DNA of 64,000 bases from an uncultured Anaerolineae bacterium (GTDB taxonomy: Bacteria; Chloroflexota; Anaerolineae; Anaerolineales; Villigracilaceae): contig CAIQVH010000016.1 of assembly GCA_903875215.1 (NCBI GenBank), forward strand, positions 1 through 64,000. Reading direction: 5' to 3'. A program made the translations under genes and the position numbers. Below, piece by piece: positions 6,747 to 14,766 of the stretch (its first letter is position 1; every line of letters begins with the position of its first letter). The notes below the pieces were generated by a model, which saw only the letters and a list, made by a program, of their open reading frames with translations, did not search any database and had not been told where the DNA came from.

Positions 6747-7907
6747 CTAATGCCAGATATTCTCGTAATTACCCTGAACCATTTTCCCTGCCGCGAAGCG
6801 GCCCGGCGCCAGCGACGAAATATCCACCGTTTTTGAGACGCCATCCAAAATCAATTCGGCCATGCACAACCCGACGGCGGGTGAAATCTTGAAGCCGGTG
6901 CCGCTGAAGCCGCAATCGAGATAAAAGCCGTCCAGACCGGCCAGCCCGAGCAGCGGGTGTTGGTCGGGGGTGATGCCGTCATAGCCGCCGTGCGCGCTGT
7001 GCAGGCTGCCCTTTTCCATCACCGGGACGCGCTCGCAGATGCGGTCGATGGCCCGTTCCACGAATCCGGCTTTGGCGTGGTCAGCGTCGCCATCGGGTGA
7101 TTCGCCCAGCGGGTTGCCATCCTCCAGCCCCACCAGCGTCAGCCCGCCTTCAGGGCGGAAATAAATCTCCTTGGGAAAGTCGATCACGGTCGGGTGCGAG
7201 GGGCCAATCTCCGGCGGGCGGACGACGAACATCGTGTCGTGCCGCCAGGTGTCGTAAGGCAAATCCAGCCCGGCGAGTTGATTGAGTTTTCCGGCCCACG
7301 CGCCCGCCGCATTGACCACCACCGGCGCCGAGAACAGTCCCTGGGCCGTTTCCACACCGCTCACGCGCCCGCCGCTGGTTTGAATGCCCGTCACCGGGCA
7401 GTTTTGCACCAGGCGCGCGCCCATCTCGCGCGCCGCATTCATCAGCGCGTTGGCGGTATCGCTCGGCATGGCGTAGCCTGATTCCGGTTCGTAGGCGGCG
7501 ATGTCGAAATCATCGGTGACAAAAGAGGGCGCCAGGCGTTTGACATCCTGCGCGCTGATGATGAAGGACGGGATCCCGACGCGCTGCTGCATCTCGGTAT
7601 TTTTGCGCAGTGCGTCCTGGTGTTCGCGCGCCACAATCTGGATGAAGCCGGTGCGCGTGAAGCCCGAGTCCCCGCCGACCAGTTCCTTCCAGTTGCGAAA
7701 ATAGCGGAAGGATTCCCAGGCCAGCTGCGAATCGACCTGCGTGTCGTAGTGCATGCGTACCAGTCCGCTGGAGCGGCCGGTGGCCCCGGCGGCGACAAAG
7801 CTCTTTTCCAAAATCGTCGCTTTCACGCCGCGCTGCGCCAGGTGAAAGGCCAGGCTGGCGCCATGCACCCCGGCTCCGATAATAATAATATCTGCTGTGC
7901 TGCTCAT
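6747..7907 (-). CDS. FAD-dependent oxidoreductase, DAO / sarcosine-oxidase-beta-like
   Basis: The product has 386 residues from the ATG at 7907, which has GGGAGG upstream; longer in-frame extensions lack homologous-looking sequence. The N-terminal dinucleotide-binding motif is IIIIGAGVHGASLAFHLAQRG with Glu at the end of the second strand (ATILEKS). The C-terminus has the family's YDGITPDQHPLLG and GFSGTGFKISPAVG segments that complete the FAD site. Family members oxidise secondary or tertiary amines such as sarcosine or dimethylglycine, or amino acids. Proximity to a quaternary-ammonium-type Rieske oxygenase makes methylated glycine derivatives a reasonable guess, not a demonstrated role. 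Confidence 0.85.
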   Translation of the reverse strand: MSSTADIIIIGAGVHGASLAFHLAQRGVKATILEKSFVAAGATGRSSGLVRMHYDTQVDSQLAWESFRYFRNWKELVGGDSGFTRTGFIQIVAREHQDALRKNTEMQQRVGIPSFIISAQDVKRLAPSFVTDDFDIAAYEPESGYAMPSDTANALMNAAREMGARLVQNCPVTGIQTSGGRVSGVETAQGLFSAPVVVNAAGAWAGKLNQLAGLDLPYDTWRHDTMFVVRPPEIGPSHPTVIDFPKEIYFRPEGGLTLVGLEDGNPLGESPDGDADHAKAGFVERAIDRICERVPVMEKGSLHSAHGGYDGITPDQHPLLGLAGLDGFYLDCGFSGTGFKISPAVGLCMAELILDGVSKTVDISSLAPGRFAAGKMVQGNYENIWH

Positions 7908-7920
7908 AAGAACCTCCCGA

Positions 7921-8691
7921 TCAAGCGTTTGATTTTCGCAGGACGAAAAAAGAAGCGCCCTGCACGATGAGCGTGGTGACCACCGCCGCCAGAAAAGCCG
8001 GGACAATCCCGGTGCGATCCAGCAGCAGCGCCAGAGTCAGATAAAAGCCTGAAAAGCCAAACAGGCCAAACAGCAAGCCGCGCAAAATGCCGACCGCCCC
8101 GGCGCGGCCCTGCTGGCGCTGCGCGAAAACGGTCAGGATGGCGGTATACAGCGGAATGGTCGAGAGCAGTCCGGTCAGGCGCGCGCCGATGAACGGCGCG
8201 CTGCCGGTCAGCAGCAGGATGAACGAGGTGCCGAGCAATATCCGGCTTGGAATGTCCCAGCGGCCGGGACGGGCCTCCGTGGCGCTCAGGGGCTGGCTGC
8301 GCGGCATCAGCGCCGTCCCGGCCAGGATGGTCAGCAGCACCAGCACGAACAGCGGCCCGAGCGGCAGGATGACATTCTGCATCAGCAAGGTCACGCTTCC
8401 AAAGGCCAGCATGCTGACCCCCAGCGCCACCGGCCACCTGAAGCGCTGCGCCGTCCAGGCGTAGCCCAGGCAAAAGGCCACCAGCGCAAATCCGCCGCTG
8501 AGCGTGCCCAGCACCGTCGAGGCCAGGAAAGAGCGCTCGTGGCTCAGCGCCACAAAAAAAGCCACCGGCCCGGAGGTCAGTGGCAGGCCAATCAGCCAGC
8601 CGCTGACGGTGGGACCCCACTTGCGCCCCGCCAGGCTCGCGCCGCCGATGATGACCGGGGCCAGTATTAGCTTCAACGCCAGAATATTCAT
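7921..8691 (-). CDS. Multi-spanning integral membrane protein, function unknown
   Basis: The product has 256 residues with about eight hydrophobic segments from the N-terminus (MNILALKLILAPVIIGG) to the C-terminus. It has no catalytic motif I recognise. Charged residues are sparse and confined to short loops. Its ATG overlaps the mevalonate kinase stop codon in an ATGA, so the two are probably translationally coupled. It stops 13 nt before the FAD oxidoreductase start, so the transcript may continue. It might be a transporter, but nothing shows a substrate. Confidence 0.75.
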   Translation of the reverse strand: MNILALKLILAPVIIGGASLAGRKWGPTVSGWLIGLPLTSGPVAFFVALSHERSFLASTVLGTLSGGFALVAFCLGYAWTAQRFRWPVALGVSMLAFGSVTLLMQNVILPLGPLFVLVLLTILAGTALMPRSQPLSATEARPGRWDIPSRILLGTSFILLLTGSAPFIGARLTGLLSTIPLYTAILTVFAQRQQGRAGAVGILRGLLFGLFGFSGFYLTLALLLDRTGIVPAFLAAVVTTLIVQGASFFVLRKSNA

Positions 8692-9644
8692 TGGATGATC
8701 GTAATCAGGGTGGATTTTGCCCCGGCGGATTTTAACGCGGACGCGACAGAGTCCGCCGCTGCGGGCTTGACCAGCGCGAGCATATTCCCGCCGCGGCCGC
8801 CTCCCGATAATTTGGCGCCCAGCGCACCGGAAGTTTTCGCCGCCAACACCAGCCGGTCGAGTTCCGGCGAGGAGACGGTCATTTGTTGCAACAGGGCGTG
8901 ATTGGCGTCCATCAGCGCGCCCAGGCTGTCAGTTGCGCCAGTTTCAATCGCGTTTTTGGCCGCCCGCACAATTTCCCCCACCTGGTCAAAGACCACTTCC
9001 CAGTGAGCTTTGTCCGCTTCCCACAGTTTGCGCACGTCGCCGACGGATTCCTTCGTCGGGGCGGCGATGCCGGTATCGGCGATGACCAGGCTGAAAGGCC
9101 GGGCCACGTTGAAGACTTGCCCCTCACCCCCGGCCCCTCTCCCATCGGGCGATGGGGACTGTCGCACGAAATAAACCGGTTTGGCGTAGCTGATGACGGT
9201 GTTGTCGATGCCGGAGGGCGTGCCGTGATGTAGTTTTTCAATCTCATAAGCCAGCGCGTTGACTTTGTCAGCCGGCAAGGGACGCTGGAAGTACGAGGCC
9301 AGCGCCCGGATCAGGGCCACGGAAACTGCCGCGCCCGAGCCCAGCCCGGAAGCGACCGGGATGCTGGAATGAATTGTGATGCGCAGCGGGGGAAACGGTG
9401 CAATATTCAGGGCTGCGCAAACGCTCTCGATGGCGGATCGCAGCGGGTGTGTCGGAGCAAGCGCGGAAAATGTCGTGTGGAGTGAAATGTCCGGGGCCTC
9501 GATCCAGGTCTCAGCCTCAGCCGAATCCACCACTTCCACGTTGGCCTGCACCTGCGTGACCGGCACCGCCAGCGCCGGTCGGCCATAGACGACGGCGTGT
9601 TCGCCAAACAGGATGATTTTTCCGGGCGCGGTGGCGAGGCTCAT
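8688..9644 (-). CDS. mvk: Mevalonate kinase (GHMP family)
   Basis: The product has 318 residues from the ATG at 9644. It phosphorylates mevalonate in the isoprenoid precursor pathway. It starts APGKIILFGEHAVVYGRPAL, the first GHMP motif. The ATP-binding loop is at residues about 95-106 (PVASGLGSGAAVS), and GTPSGIDNTV (about 141-150) carries the catalytic Asp. KLSGGGRGGNML near residue 290 is motif 3. Residues about 163-176 (SPSPDGRGAGGEGQ) are an insertion encoded by a dispersed palindromic repeat. The gene overlaps the prenyltransferase gene before it and the membrane-protein gene after it by ATGA, so the three form one translation-coupled unit. Confidence 0.93.
   Translation of the reverse strand: MSLATAPGKIILFGEHAVVYGRPALAVPVTQVQANVEVVDSAEAETWIEAPDISLHTTFSALAPTHPLRSAIESVCAALNIAPFPPLRITIHSSIPVASGLGSGAAVSVALIRALASYFQRPLPADKVNALAYEIEKLHHGTPSGIDNTVISYAKPVYFVRQSPSPDGRGAGGEGQVFNVARPFSLVIADTGIAAPTKESVGDVRKLWEADKAHWEVVFDQVGEIVRAAKNAIETGATDSLGALMDANHALLQQMTVSSPELDRLVLAAKTSGALGAKLSGGGRGGNMLALVKPAAADSVASALKSAGAKSTLITIIQ
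9121..9164. repeat. REP-like palindromic repeat inserted in the mevalonate kinase gene
   Basis: A hairpin-forming CCCATCG/CGATGGG pair is joined to a purine-rich tail (GAGAGGGGCCGGGGGTGAGG on the - strand). It keeps the mvk frame open and adds the Ser/Pro/Gly-rich peptide SPSPDGRGAGGEG. This peptide is a familiar signature of short dispersed repeats in many bacterial genomes. No second copy was noticed in this window. Confidence 0.65.
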
Positions 9645-10510
9645 TGCAGATAAAAGACGCCCAGGATGACCAGCCCCGTCAGCGTAACGGCGATCTGGAT
9701 GGGTCGGTCGGCCAGCAGCACTTCCTCGGGGGCGCCGGCGTTGTGCGTCATCTGGATAAGGTACAGGTAGCGGAAAATGATGTAGGCCACAAACGGAATG
9801 GTCAGCATCATGCTGTGATTGGCAGGCAGGTTGGGCGCGGAGAAGGTGTACAGCGAATACGAAAGGATGGTGGCAGCCGAGACGATCGTGATGTACTGGT
9901 CGAGCAGCGGGATGTTGTAACCTTCCAGCACTTTGCGGTGCGTGCCTGCGCCCTGCGCCAGCAGGTTCAACTCGGAGCGCCGTTTGCCGAAGCCCAGGTA
10001 AAGCGAGCCGAGCGTGGTGACTACGTACAGCCACGGCGAGAAGCGCTCGACGACGATCAGCGCCACGCCCGCTTCCACGCGCAGCACGAACCCGGCGGCG
10101 ATGATGAACACATCCACAATCGGGACGTGTTTGAGCCATTTGGAGTAGGCCAGGTTGATGACCAGGTAGGTGGCCAGCACGGCGGCAAAGCCGGGCGCCA
10201 GCCAGTAGGCCAGCGGCAGGCAGAGCGCCGTCAGGACGGCGGCGGCAGCCCAGGCCAGCCCGACCGGCAGTTTCCCCGAGGGCAGCGGACGCTGTTTCTT
10301 GGTGGGGTGCAGGCGGTCGGCTTCGATGTCGGCGATGTCGTTGACCAGGTAGACCACGCTCGAAATCAGGCAGAACAGGGTGAACCCGCCCAGGGTGTGC
10401 AGAAAAGCCGGAAGGTGAAAAAGCTGCTTGTCAAAGACAAGCGCAAAAAAGACGAAGGCGTTCTTCGTCCACTGACGCGGGCGCATGGTTTTGAGCAGGG
10501 CAGTAAGCAT
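9641..10510 (-). CDS. UbiA-family prenyltransferase, decaprenyl-phosphate phosphoribosyltransferase-like
   Basis: The product has 289 residues and eight or nine membrane segments. The N-terminus (MLTALLKTMRPRQWTKNAFV) and the first Asp-rich site NDIADIEADRLHPTKKQRPL match 5-phosphoribosyl-1-pyrophosphate:polyprenyl-phosphate transferases such as mycobacterial Rv3806c more closely than quinone prenyltransferases. The second conserved region is YSKWLKHVPIVDVFIIAAGF. Such enzymes make a polyprenyl-phospho-ribose sugar donor for envelope glycans. The gene is ATGA-coupled to mevalonate kinase, which supplies the isoprenoid, so the pairing makes biochemical sense. A TAAAAT box lies 6 nt before the ATG and there is no Shine-Dalgarno. 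Confidence 0.82.
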   Translation of the reverse strand: MLTALLKTMRPRQWTKNAFVFFALVFDKQLFHLPAFLHTLGGFTLFCLISSVVYLVNDIADIEADRLHPTKKQRPLPSGKLPVGLAWAAAAVLTALCLPLAYWLAPGFAAVLATYLVINLAYSKWLKHVPIVDVFIIAAGFVLRVEAGVALIVVERFSPWLYVVTTLGSLYLGFGKRRSELNLLAQGAGTHRKVLEGYNIPLLDQYITIVSAATILSYSLYTFSAPNLPANHSMMLTIPFVAYIIFRYLYLIQMTHNAGAPEEVLLADRPIQIAVTLTGLVILGVFYLQ

Positions 10511-10516
10511 GGCTGT

Positions 10517-10522
10517 ATTTTA
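10517..10522 (-). promoter_or_regulatory. -10 box 6 nt before the prenyltransferase start (leaderless-type)
   Basis: TAAAAT on the - strand is separated from the ATG at 10510 by ACAGCC. Transcription would begin at or next to the start codon. No convincing -35 box was seen. Confidence 0.45.
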
Positions 10523-10568
10523 ATGCAGAAAGCCGCACCCTGATTGTGGAATGTGCAAAGATGGATGA

Positions 10569-10574
10569 TAGAAT
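10569..10574 (+). promoter_or_regulatory. -10 box 6 nt before tlyA (leaderless-type)
   Basis: TAGAAT is followed by CGCGGC and the tlyA ATG at 10581. There is no Shine-Dalgarno. It is divergent from the prenyltransferase promoter within a 70-nt gap. Confidence 0.45.
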
Positions 10575-10580
10575 CGCGGC

Positions 10581-11357
10581 ATGCCCAAAACCCGTCTCGA
10601 TCTTTTGCTGGTGGAACGCGGCCTGGCCGAAACCCGTTCCAAGGCCCAGGCCATCATCATGGCCGGGCAGGTGCGCGTGAACGGACAAATGGTGGATCGC
10701 GCCGGAGCGGCCTACGCGCCCGAAGTGCTGCTGGAAGTGGATTCAGGCCCGCGCTTTGTCTCACGCGGCGGCGAAAAGCTTTTGGGCGCGCTGGAAGCGT
10801 TTCCTGTCAACCCGGGCGGCCTGACCTGTGCCGATGTCGGCGCTTCGACGGGCGGATTCAGCGACTGCCTGCTGCAACATGGCGCCGCGAAAATCTACGC
10901 CATCGACGTGGGCAAAGGCATCCTGCACTGGAAACTGCGCTCCGACCCGCGCGTGATCGTCATGGAAGCGACCAACGCCCGCTACGTCGAATCTCTGCCC
11001 GAGCCGGTGCAGCTGGTGGTCTGCGACGCATCCTTTATCTCACTCAAAACCCTGCTGCCGGTATTTGCGCGCTGGCTGAGCGCCGACGCCAACGTCATCA
11101 CGCTGATCAAGCCGCAGTTCGAGGCCGGGCGCAGGGATGCGGCCAAAGGCGAGGGCGTCATCCGTGACCCGGCGGTGCATCAGCGGGTGCTGCTCGACGT
11201 GTTGAATTTCGCCATCGAAACAGGATTCGGCTTGCGCGGGCTGATCCGCTCGCCGCTGCTCGGGCCGAAGGGGAACAGTGAATTCCTGGCCTGGCTGGAT
11301 CTGAATCAAAACAGCGCGGACCTTGCCGCGCTGGTCAGGGCTGCCCTTCATTCTTAA
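10581..11357 (+). CDS. tlyA: TlyA-family rRNA 2'-O-methyltransferase
   Basis: The product has 258 residues. An S4 RNA-binding domain at residues 4-60 (RLDLLLVERGLAETRSKAQ) is followed by an FtsJ/RrmJ-type methyltransferase domain. The SAM motif is DVGASTGGFSDCLL, and the catalytic Lys/Asp region includes VVCDASFISL and LIKPQFEAGR. Known members methylate a cytidine 2'-O in 16S and 23S rRNA and influence capreomycin sensitivity. The length and both domains are complete. It is a single-gene unit, convergent with the cation transporter gene that ends 12 nt away. Confidence 0.92.
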   Translation: MPKTRLDLLLVERGLAETRSKAQAIIMAGQVRVNGQMVDRAGAAYAPEVLLEVDSGPRFVSRGGEKLLGALEAFPVNPGGLTCADVGASTGGFSDCLLQHGAAKIYAIDVGKGILHWKLRSDPRVIVMEATNARYVESLPEPVQLVVCDASFISLKTLLPVFARWLSADANVITLIKPQFEAGRRDAAKGEGVIRDPAVHQRVLLDVLNFAIETGFGLRGLIRSPLLGPKGNSEFLAWLDLNQNSADLAALVRAALHS

Positions 11358-11369
11358 CGCTTCAACCGG

Positions 11370-12347
11370 CTAGATCGATTCGCGCGGCTCAAAGACCTGC
11401 CGGCGCGATTCGGCCAGGACGTCATCAATCGTCATGGGCTGGCCGGGCTTGACGGGGTGATAATGCACATGTACCCGGCTGACATTTGACAATCCCTGGC
11501 AGACGAGCGCCTCGGCGCTGTGGGCAATCTGGTTGCCCTCCTGGACACTGATCTGCCCATCAACGCCGATTGTCAGGTTCAGGACGATGTGCGGGCCGAA
11601 GCGATGCGCCTGCATCTCCTCCAGCTGGAGGACGCCCGGCAGTTCTTTGAGCAGGGCGCTGGTCTGTTCGGCCAGTTCGCGGCTGGGCACGGCATCCATC
11701 AGCGCAACCGATGATTCGCGCAGGATGTAGATGCCGGTCCGCAGGATCAACAGCGCCACGATCGCGCCTGCCAGCGGATCCACCCAGGGCAAGCCGCGCT
11801 GGCCGAGGAAAATGCCAATCGAGGCGGCGCTGGCTGAGAACAGGTCATTGCGATGATCGTAGGCCATCGCTTCCACCACCGGGTTTCTGGTCTCTCTGCC
11901 CAGCTTGCGAACGAAAAAAGTCAAGAAGATTTTGATGGCCACTGTCAGCAGCGCAACCCACAGCGCCATGTTGGAAGCGCCTTGCGAAACCATGCTGCCA
12001 GAAAAGATATCCCAAATTTTGTCGATGGCATCCCAGAAAACCGCCACAGCGGTGGTAACAATGAAGGAACCGACCACCAGCGCAGCGATGTTCTCGAGTT
12101 GTTGGTGTCCGTAGGGATGTTCATCATCTGCGGGCTTGTTGGCCATGCGGACGAAAACACTGGCCACGACATAATAGGCCACGTCGGAGGTGGAGTTGAT
12201 ACCTTCCGCCAGCAAGGCCGGGCTGTGCCCCGCCACACCGATGAAGGTCTTCAGCGCAGCCAGGCCAATATTGATCCCCAGGCCAAGGTTCACTGCCAGC
12301 AGGCTTTTTTGATCGCGTTCGTGAGTCATTGCTTGATTGTAATTCAT
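11370..12347 (-). CDS. Cation diffusion facilitator (CDF) metal transporter
   Basis: The product has 325 residues from the ATG at 12347. Other in-frame starts are the ATG at 12329 and a GTG at 12389; none has a clear Shine-Dalgarno, so the start is uncertain. Six membrane segments are followed by a cytoplasmic domain from about residue 215 (VPSRELAEQTSALLKELPGV). The metal-site motifs GINSTSDVAYYV and AMAYDHRNDLFSAS, with the HPYGHQQLEN loop between, are diagnostic of CDF antiporters, which export Zn2+, Fe2+ or similar ions against protons. The specific ion cannot be read with confidence. Confidence 0.87.
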   Translation of the reverse strand: MNYNQAMTHERDQKSLLAVNLGLGINIGLAALKTFIGVAGHSPALLAEGINSTSDVAYYVVASVFVRMANKPADDEHPYGHQQLENIAALVVGSFIVTTAVAVFWDAIDKIWDIFSGSMVSQGASNMALWVALLTVAIKIFLTFFVRKLGRETRNPVVEAMAYDHRNDLFSASAASIGIFLGQRGLPWVDPLAGAIVALLILRTGIYILRESSVALMDAVPSRELAEQTSALLKELPGVLQLEEMQAHRFGPHIVLNLTIGVDGQISVQEGNQIAHSAEALVCQGLSNVSRVHVHYHPVKPGQPMTIDDVLAESRRQVFEPRESI

Positions 12348-12456
12348 TCGGACTGGATGGAAATCACCAAAAGGCCGCTCTTCTGTCACTCTGGCAGGGA
12401 TGCAGCTGGATGTATAATCACACCATTCCGGTTATATTCTGGATTGAGAGAATAGG

Positions 12457-12876
12457 ATGTTGTGCCCGAAATGTTCCACCCCGTTGACCGAAAAATACTA
12501 CAAAGGCATGCTGCCTGTCGATTACTGTCCCCTCTGCCGCGGCATGTGGCTCGATTTTGATGAACTCGACCGGCTGGAAGACGCCGCCTTCGACCAGGAT
12601 GCGCTCAAAGGTTCCCTGCTGCACCGCGAGACCGACTCTCTCCGGGTCTGTCCAAGCTGCGGCGGGGAACTGCGCGAATTTCAATATCGCCTGTACGATC
12701 TGAAGCTGGATTGGTGCCCGGCCCGGCACGGATTCTGGCTGGATGCCGGCGAAGAGGAACGGGTGCAGGCGCTCATGCTCCGCCGCGCAGGGGAAGTTCG
12801 ACGCAAACAGGCCGCGGAGGGTGAATGGCAGAATCTGCTCAAGGGTCTGCACCAATTCTTAAAACAGCGGCCATAA
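12457..12876 (+). CDS. Tandem TFIIB-type zinc-ribbon protein
   Basis: The product has 139 residues and contains two zf-TFIIB-like modules. The first is CPKCSTPL...DYCPLCRGMWLDFDELDRLE (residues about 3-41). The second is CPSCGGEL...DWCPARHGFWLDAGEEERV (about 65-108). In the second module the last metal ligand is His (CPARH) rather than Cys. The C-terminus is helical and charged. Such small proteins are widespread and their function is unsettled. The gene lies upstream of lepA with 89 nt between; a TATATT at 12433-12438 may drive it. Confidence 0.8.
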   Translation: MLCPKCSTPLTEKYYKGMLPVDYCPLCRGMWLDFDELDRLEDAAFDQDALKGSLLHRETDSLRVCPSCGGELREFQYRLYDLKLDWCPARHGFWLDAGEEERVQALMLRRAGEVRRKQAAEGEWQNLLKGLHQFLKQRP

Positions 12877-12943
12877 CCCGGTAGGACTAATGCGTCTCTT
12901 CGCCCTGCCCCCGCTGAAAACAACGCTCAGCCCCAAAATCGGG

Positions 12944-12949
12944 TATACT
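12944..12949 (+). promoter_or_regulatory. -10 box of the lepA transcript
   Basis: TATACT lies 16 nt before the lepA ATG, giving an expected leader of only about 10 nt without a Shine-Dalgarno. Confidence 0.4.
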
Positions 12950-12965
12950 TTCCCCGCTTAAGCCT

Positions 12966-14765
12966 ATGACAGACACCATCCGAAATTTTTGTATCATTGC
13001 CCACGTGGACCATGGAAAATCCACGCTGGCCGACCGCCTGTTGCAGGTCACCGGGACGATTTCGGACCGCGATATGACCGAGCAGGTGCTCGACAGCATG
13101 GACCTGGAACGTGAAAAGGGCGTAACGATCAAGGCCTCCGCGGTGCGTATGAAATATGCCGCCCGCAATGGCCGGGACTATGAATTGAACCTGATCGACA
13201 CGCCCGGACACGTTGACTTTGGCTACGAAGTCAGCCGCGCGCTGGCGGCCTGCGAGGGCGCCATCCTGGTGGTGGATGCCACGCAGGGGATTGAAGCCCA
13301 GACGCTGGCGAATCTCTACTCCGCGTTGAATGCGGACCTGGAAATTATTCCCGTCATCAATAAAATTGACCTGCCCTCGGCGCATGCCGACGAGGTGGCC
13401 GAAGATATCGCCGCCCTGCTTGGCGGCCGCGCCGAAGATGTGATTCGCATCTCGGCCAAGGCGGGGATCAATATTGAACAGGTGCTGGAAGCGATCGTCC
13501 AGCGTGTTCCACCCCCCAAGGGGCTGGATGCCGACCGCGCGCGCGCCCTGATCTTTGATTCGCATTATGACCCGTACAAGGGCGTAATTTGCTATGTGCG
13601 CGTCATCGAAGGTTCGTTTGCCGCAACCGAATCGGTCCACCTGATGGCGACCGATATTGATGTAAAGCCGATCGAGGTGGGCATTTTTGCGCCGACGATG
13701 AAACCCGTCAGCCGGTTAAATGCCGGGGAAGTCGGGTATGTTGCTACCGGCCTGAAAACCGTCCACGAGGCCCGGGTGGGCGATACGCTCACGAGTACGC
13801 TAAATCCGGCCAGTGATCCGCTCCCCGGTTATTTCCATCCCAAACCGATGGTTTTTGCCGGAATCTACCCGGTGGATGCGGATGATTATGCCGATTTGCG
13901 CGACGCGCTGGAGAAATTGCAGCTTAATGATGCTTCGCTGACGTATGCTCCTGAAACCTCGCAGGCCATCGGGTTTGGCTTCCGCGCCGGGTTCCTGGGG
14001 TTGTTCCACATGGAAATCATCCAGGAGCGCATTGAGCGCGAGTATGATCTGGATGTGCTGTTTACCGCGCCCTCGGTGGAATATGAAGTGGTGGTGGGCA
14101 GCGGCGAAACCCTGCTGATTGATTCTCCGGCTCAATTGCCCGAAGAAGATATGCTGCTCGAAATCCGCGAGCCGTGGATGAATATTGAGATCATCACGCC
14201 GACCGAGTTTTACGGCACGATCATGGATCTGGTCATCAACCGGCGCGGTAGTTTTAAGAGCCAGGAATATCCGGCCCCGCACCGCGTTCAACTGAATTTT
14301 GAGATTCCGCTGGCCGAGCTGATCGTGGATTTCTTCGATACGCTCAAATCGCGCACCAAGGGCTACGCCTCGCTCGATTACCAGTTTGCCGAATATCGCG
14401 CCGACAAGTTGCAGAAGCTGGAAATCCTGGTCAATGGCGACGCAGTGGATGCGCTGGCGGCGATTGTCCATGAGAAGGACGCCTATCACAAAGGCCAGCG
14501 GTTGATCACCAAGCTGAAAGATATCATCCCGCGCCAGCTGTTCGAGGTGGCCATCCAGGCTTCTTCGGGTGGGCGCGTCATCAGCCGCGCCAATGTCAGG
14601 GCCATGCGCAAGGATGTGTTGGCCAAATGCTACGGCGGCGACATCACCCGAAAGAAAAAACTGCTGGAAAAACAGAAAAAAGGCAAGCGCCGTTTGAAGA
14701 TGGTGGGAAATGTGGAAATTCCGCAGGAAGCCTTCATGGCGGTGTTGAAACTGGAAGCGGAGTAA
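12966..14765 (+). CDS. lepA: Elongation factor 4 (LepA) back-translocating GTPase
   Basis: The product has 599 residues, the normal LepA length. GTPase motifs are AHVDHGKST (G1), the switch I Thr in EKGVTIKAS, DTPGHVDFG (G3) and NKIDLP (G4). Domain II, the EF-G-like domains III and V (GFGFRAGFLGLFHMEII), and the LepA-specific C-terminus with ISRANVRAMRKDVLAKCYGG and the Lys-rich KKLLEKQKKGKRRLK all appear in order. It acts on the ribosome to reset or remodel stalled elongation complexes. It leads a long + strand run; the flippase-like gene starts 2 nt after its stop. Confidence 0.96.
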   Translation: MTDTIRNFCIIAHVDHGKSTLADRLLQVTGTISDRDMTEQVLDSMDLEREKGVTIKASAVRMKYAARNGRDYELNLIDTPGHVDFGYEVSRALAACEGAILVVDATQGIEAQTLANLYSALNADLEIIPVINKIDLPSAHADEVAEDIAALLGGRAEDVIRISAKAGINIEQVLEAIVQRVPPPKGLDADRARALIFDSHYDPYKGVICYVRVIEGSFAATESVHLMATDIDVKPIEVGIFAPTMKPVSRLNAGEVGYVATGLKTVHEARVGDTLTSTLNPASDPLPGYFHPKPMVFAGIYPVDADDYADLRDALEKLQLNDASLTYAPETSQAIGFGFRAGFLGLFHMEIIQERIEREYDLDVLFTAPSVEYEVVVGSGETLLIDSPAQLPEEDMLLEIREPWMNIEIITPTEFYGTIMDLVINRRGSFKSQEYPAPHRVQLNFEIPLAELIVDFFDTLKSRTKGYASLDYQFAEYRADKLQKLEILVNGDAVDALAAIVHEKDAYHKGQRLITKLKDIIPRQLFEVAIQASSGGRVISRANVRAMRKDVLAKCYGGDITRKKKLLEKQKKGKRRLKMVGNVEIPQEAFMAVLKLEAE

Positions 14766-14766
14766 G

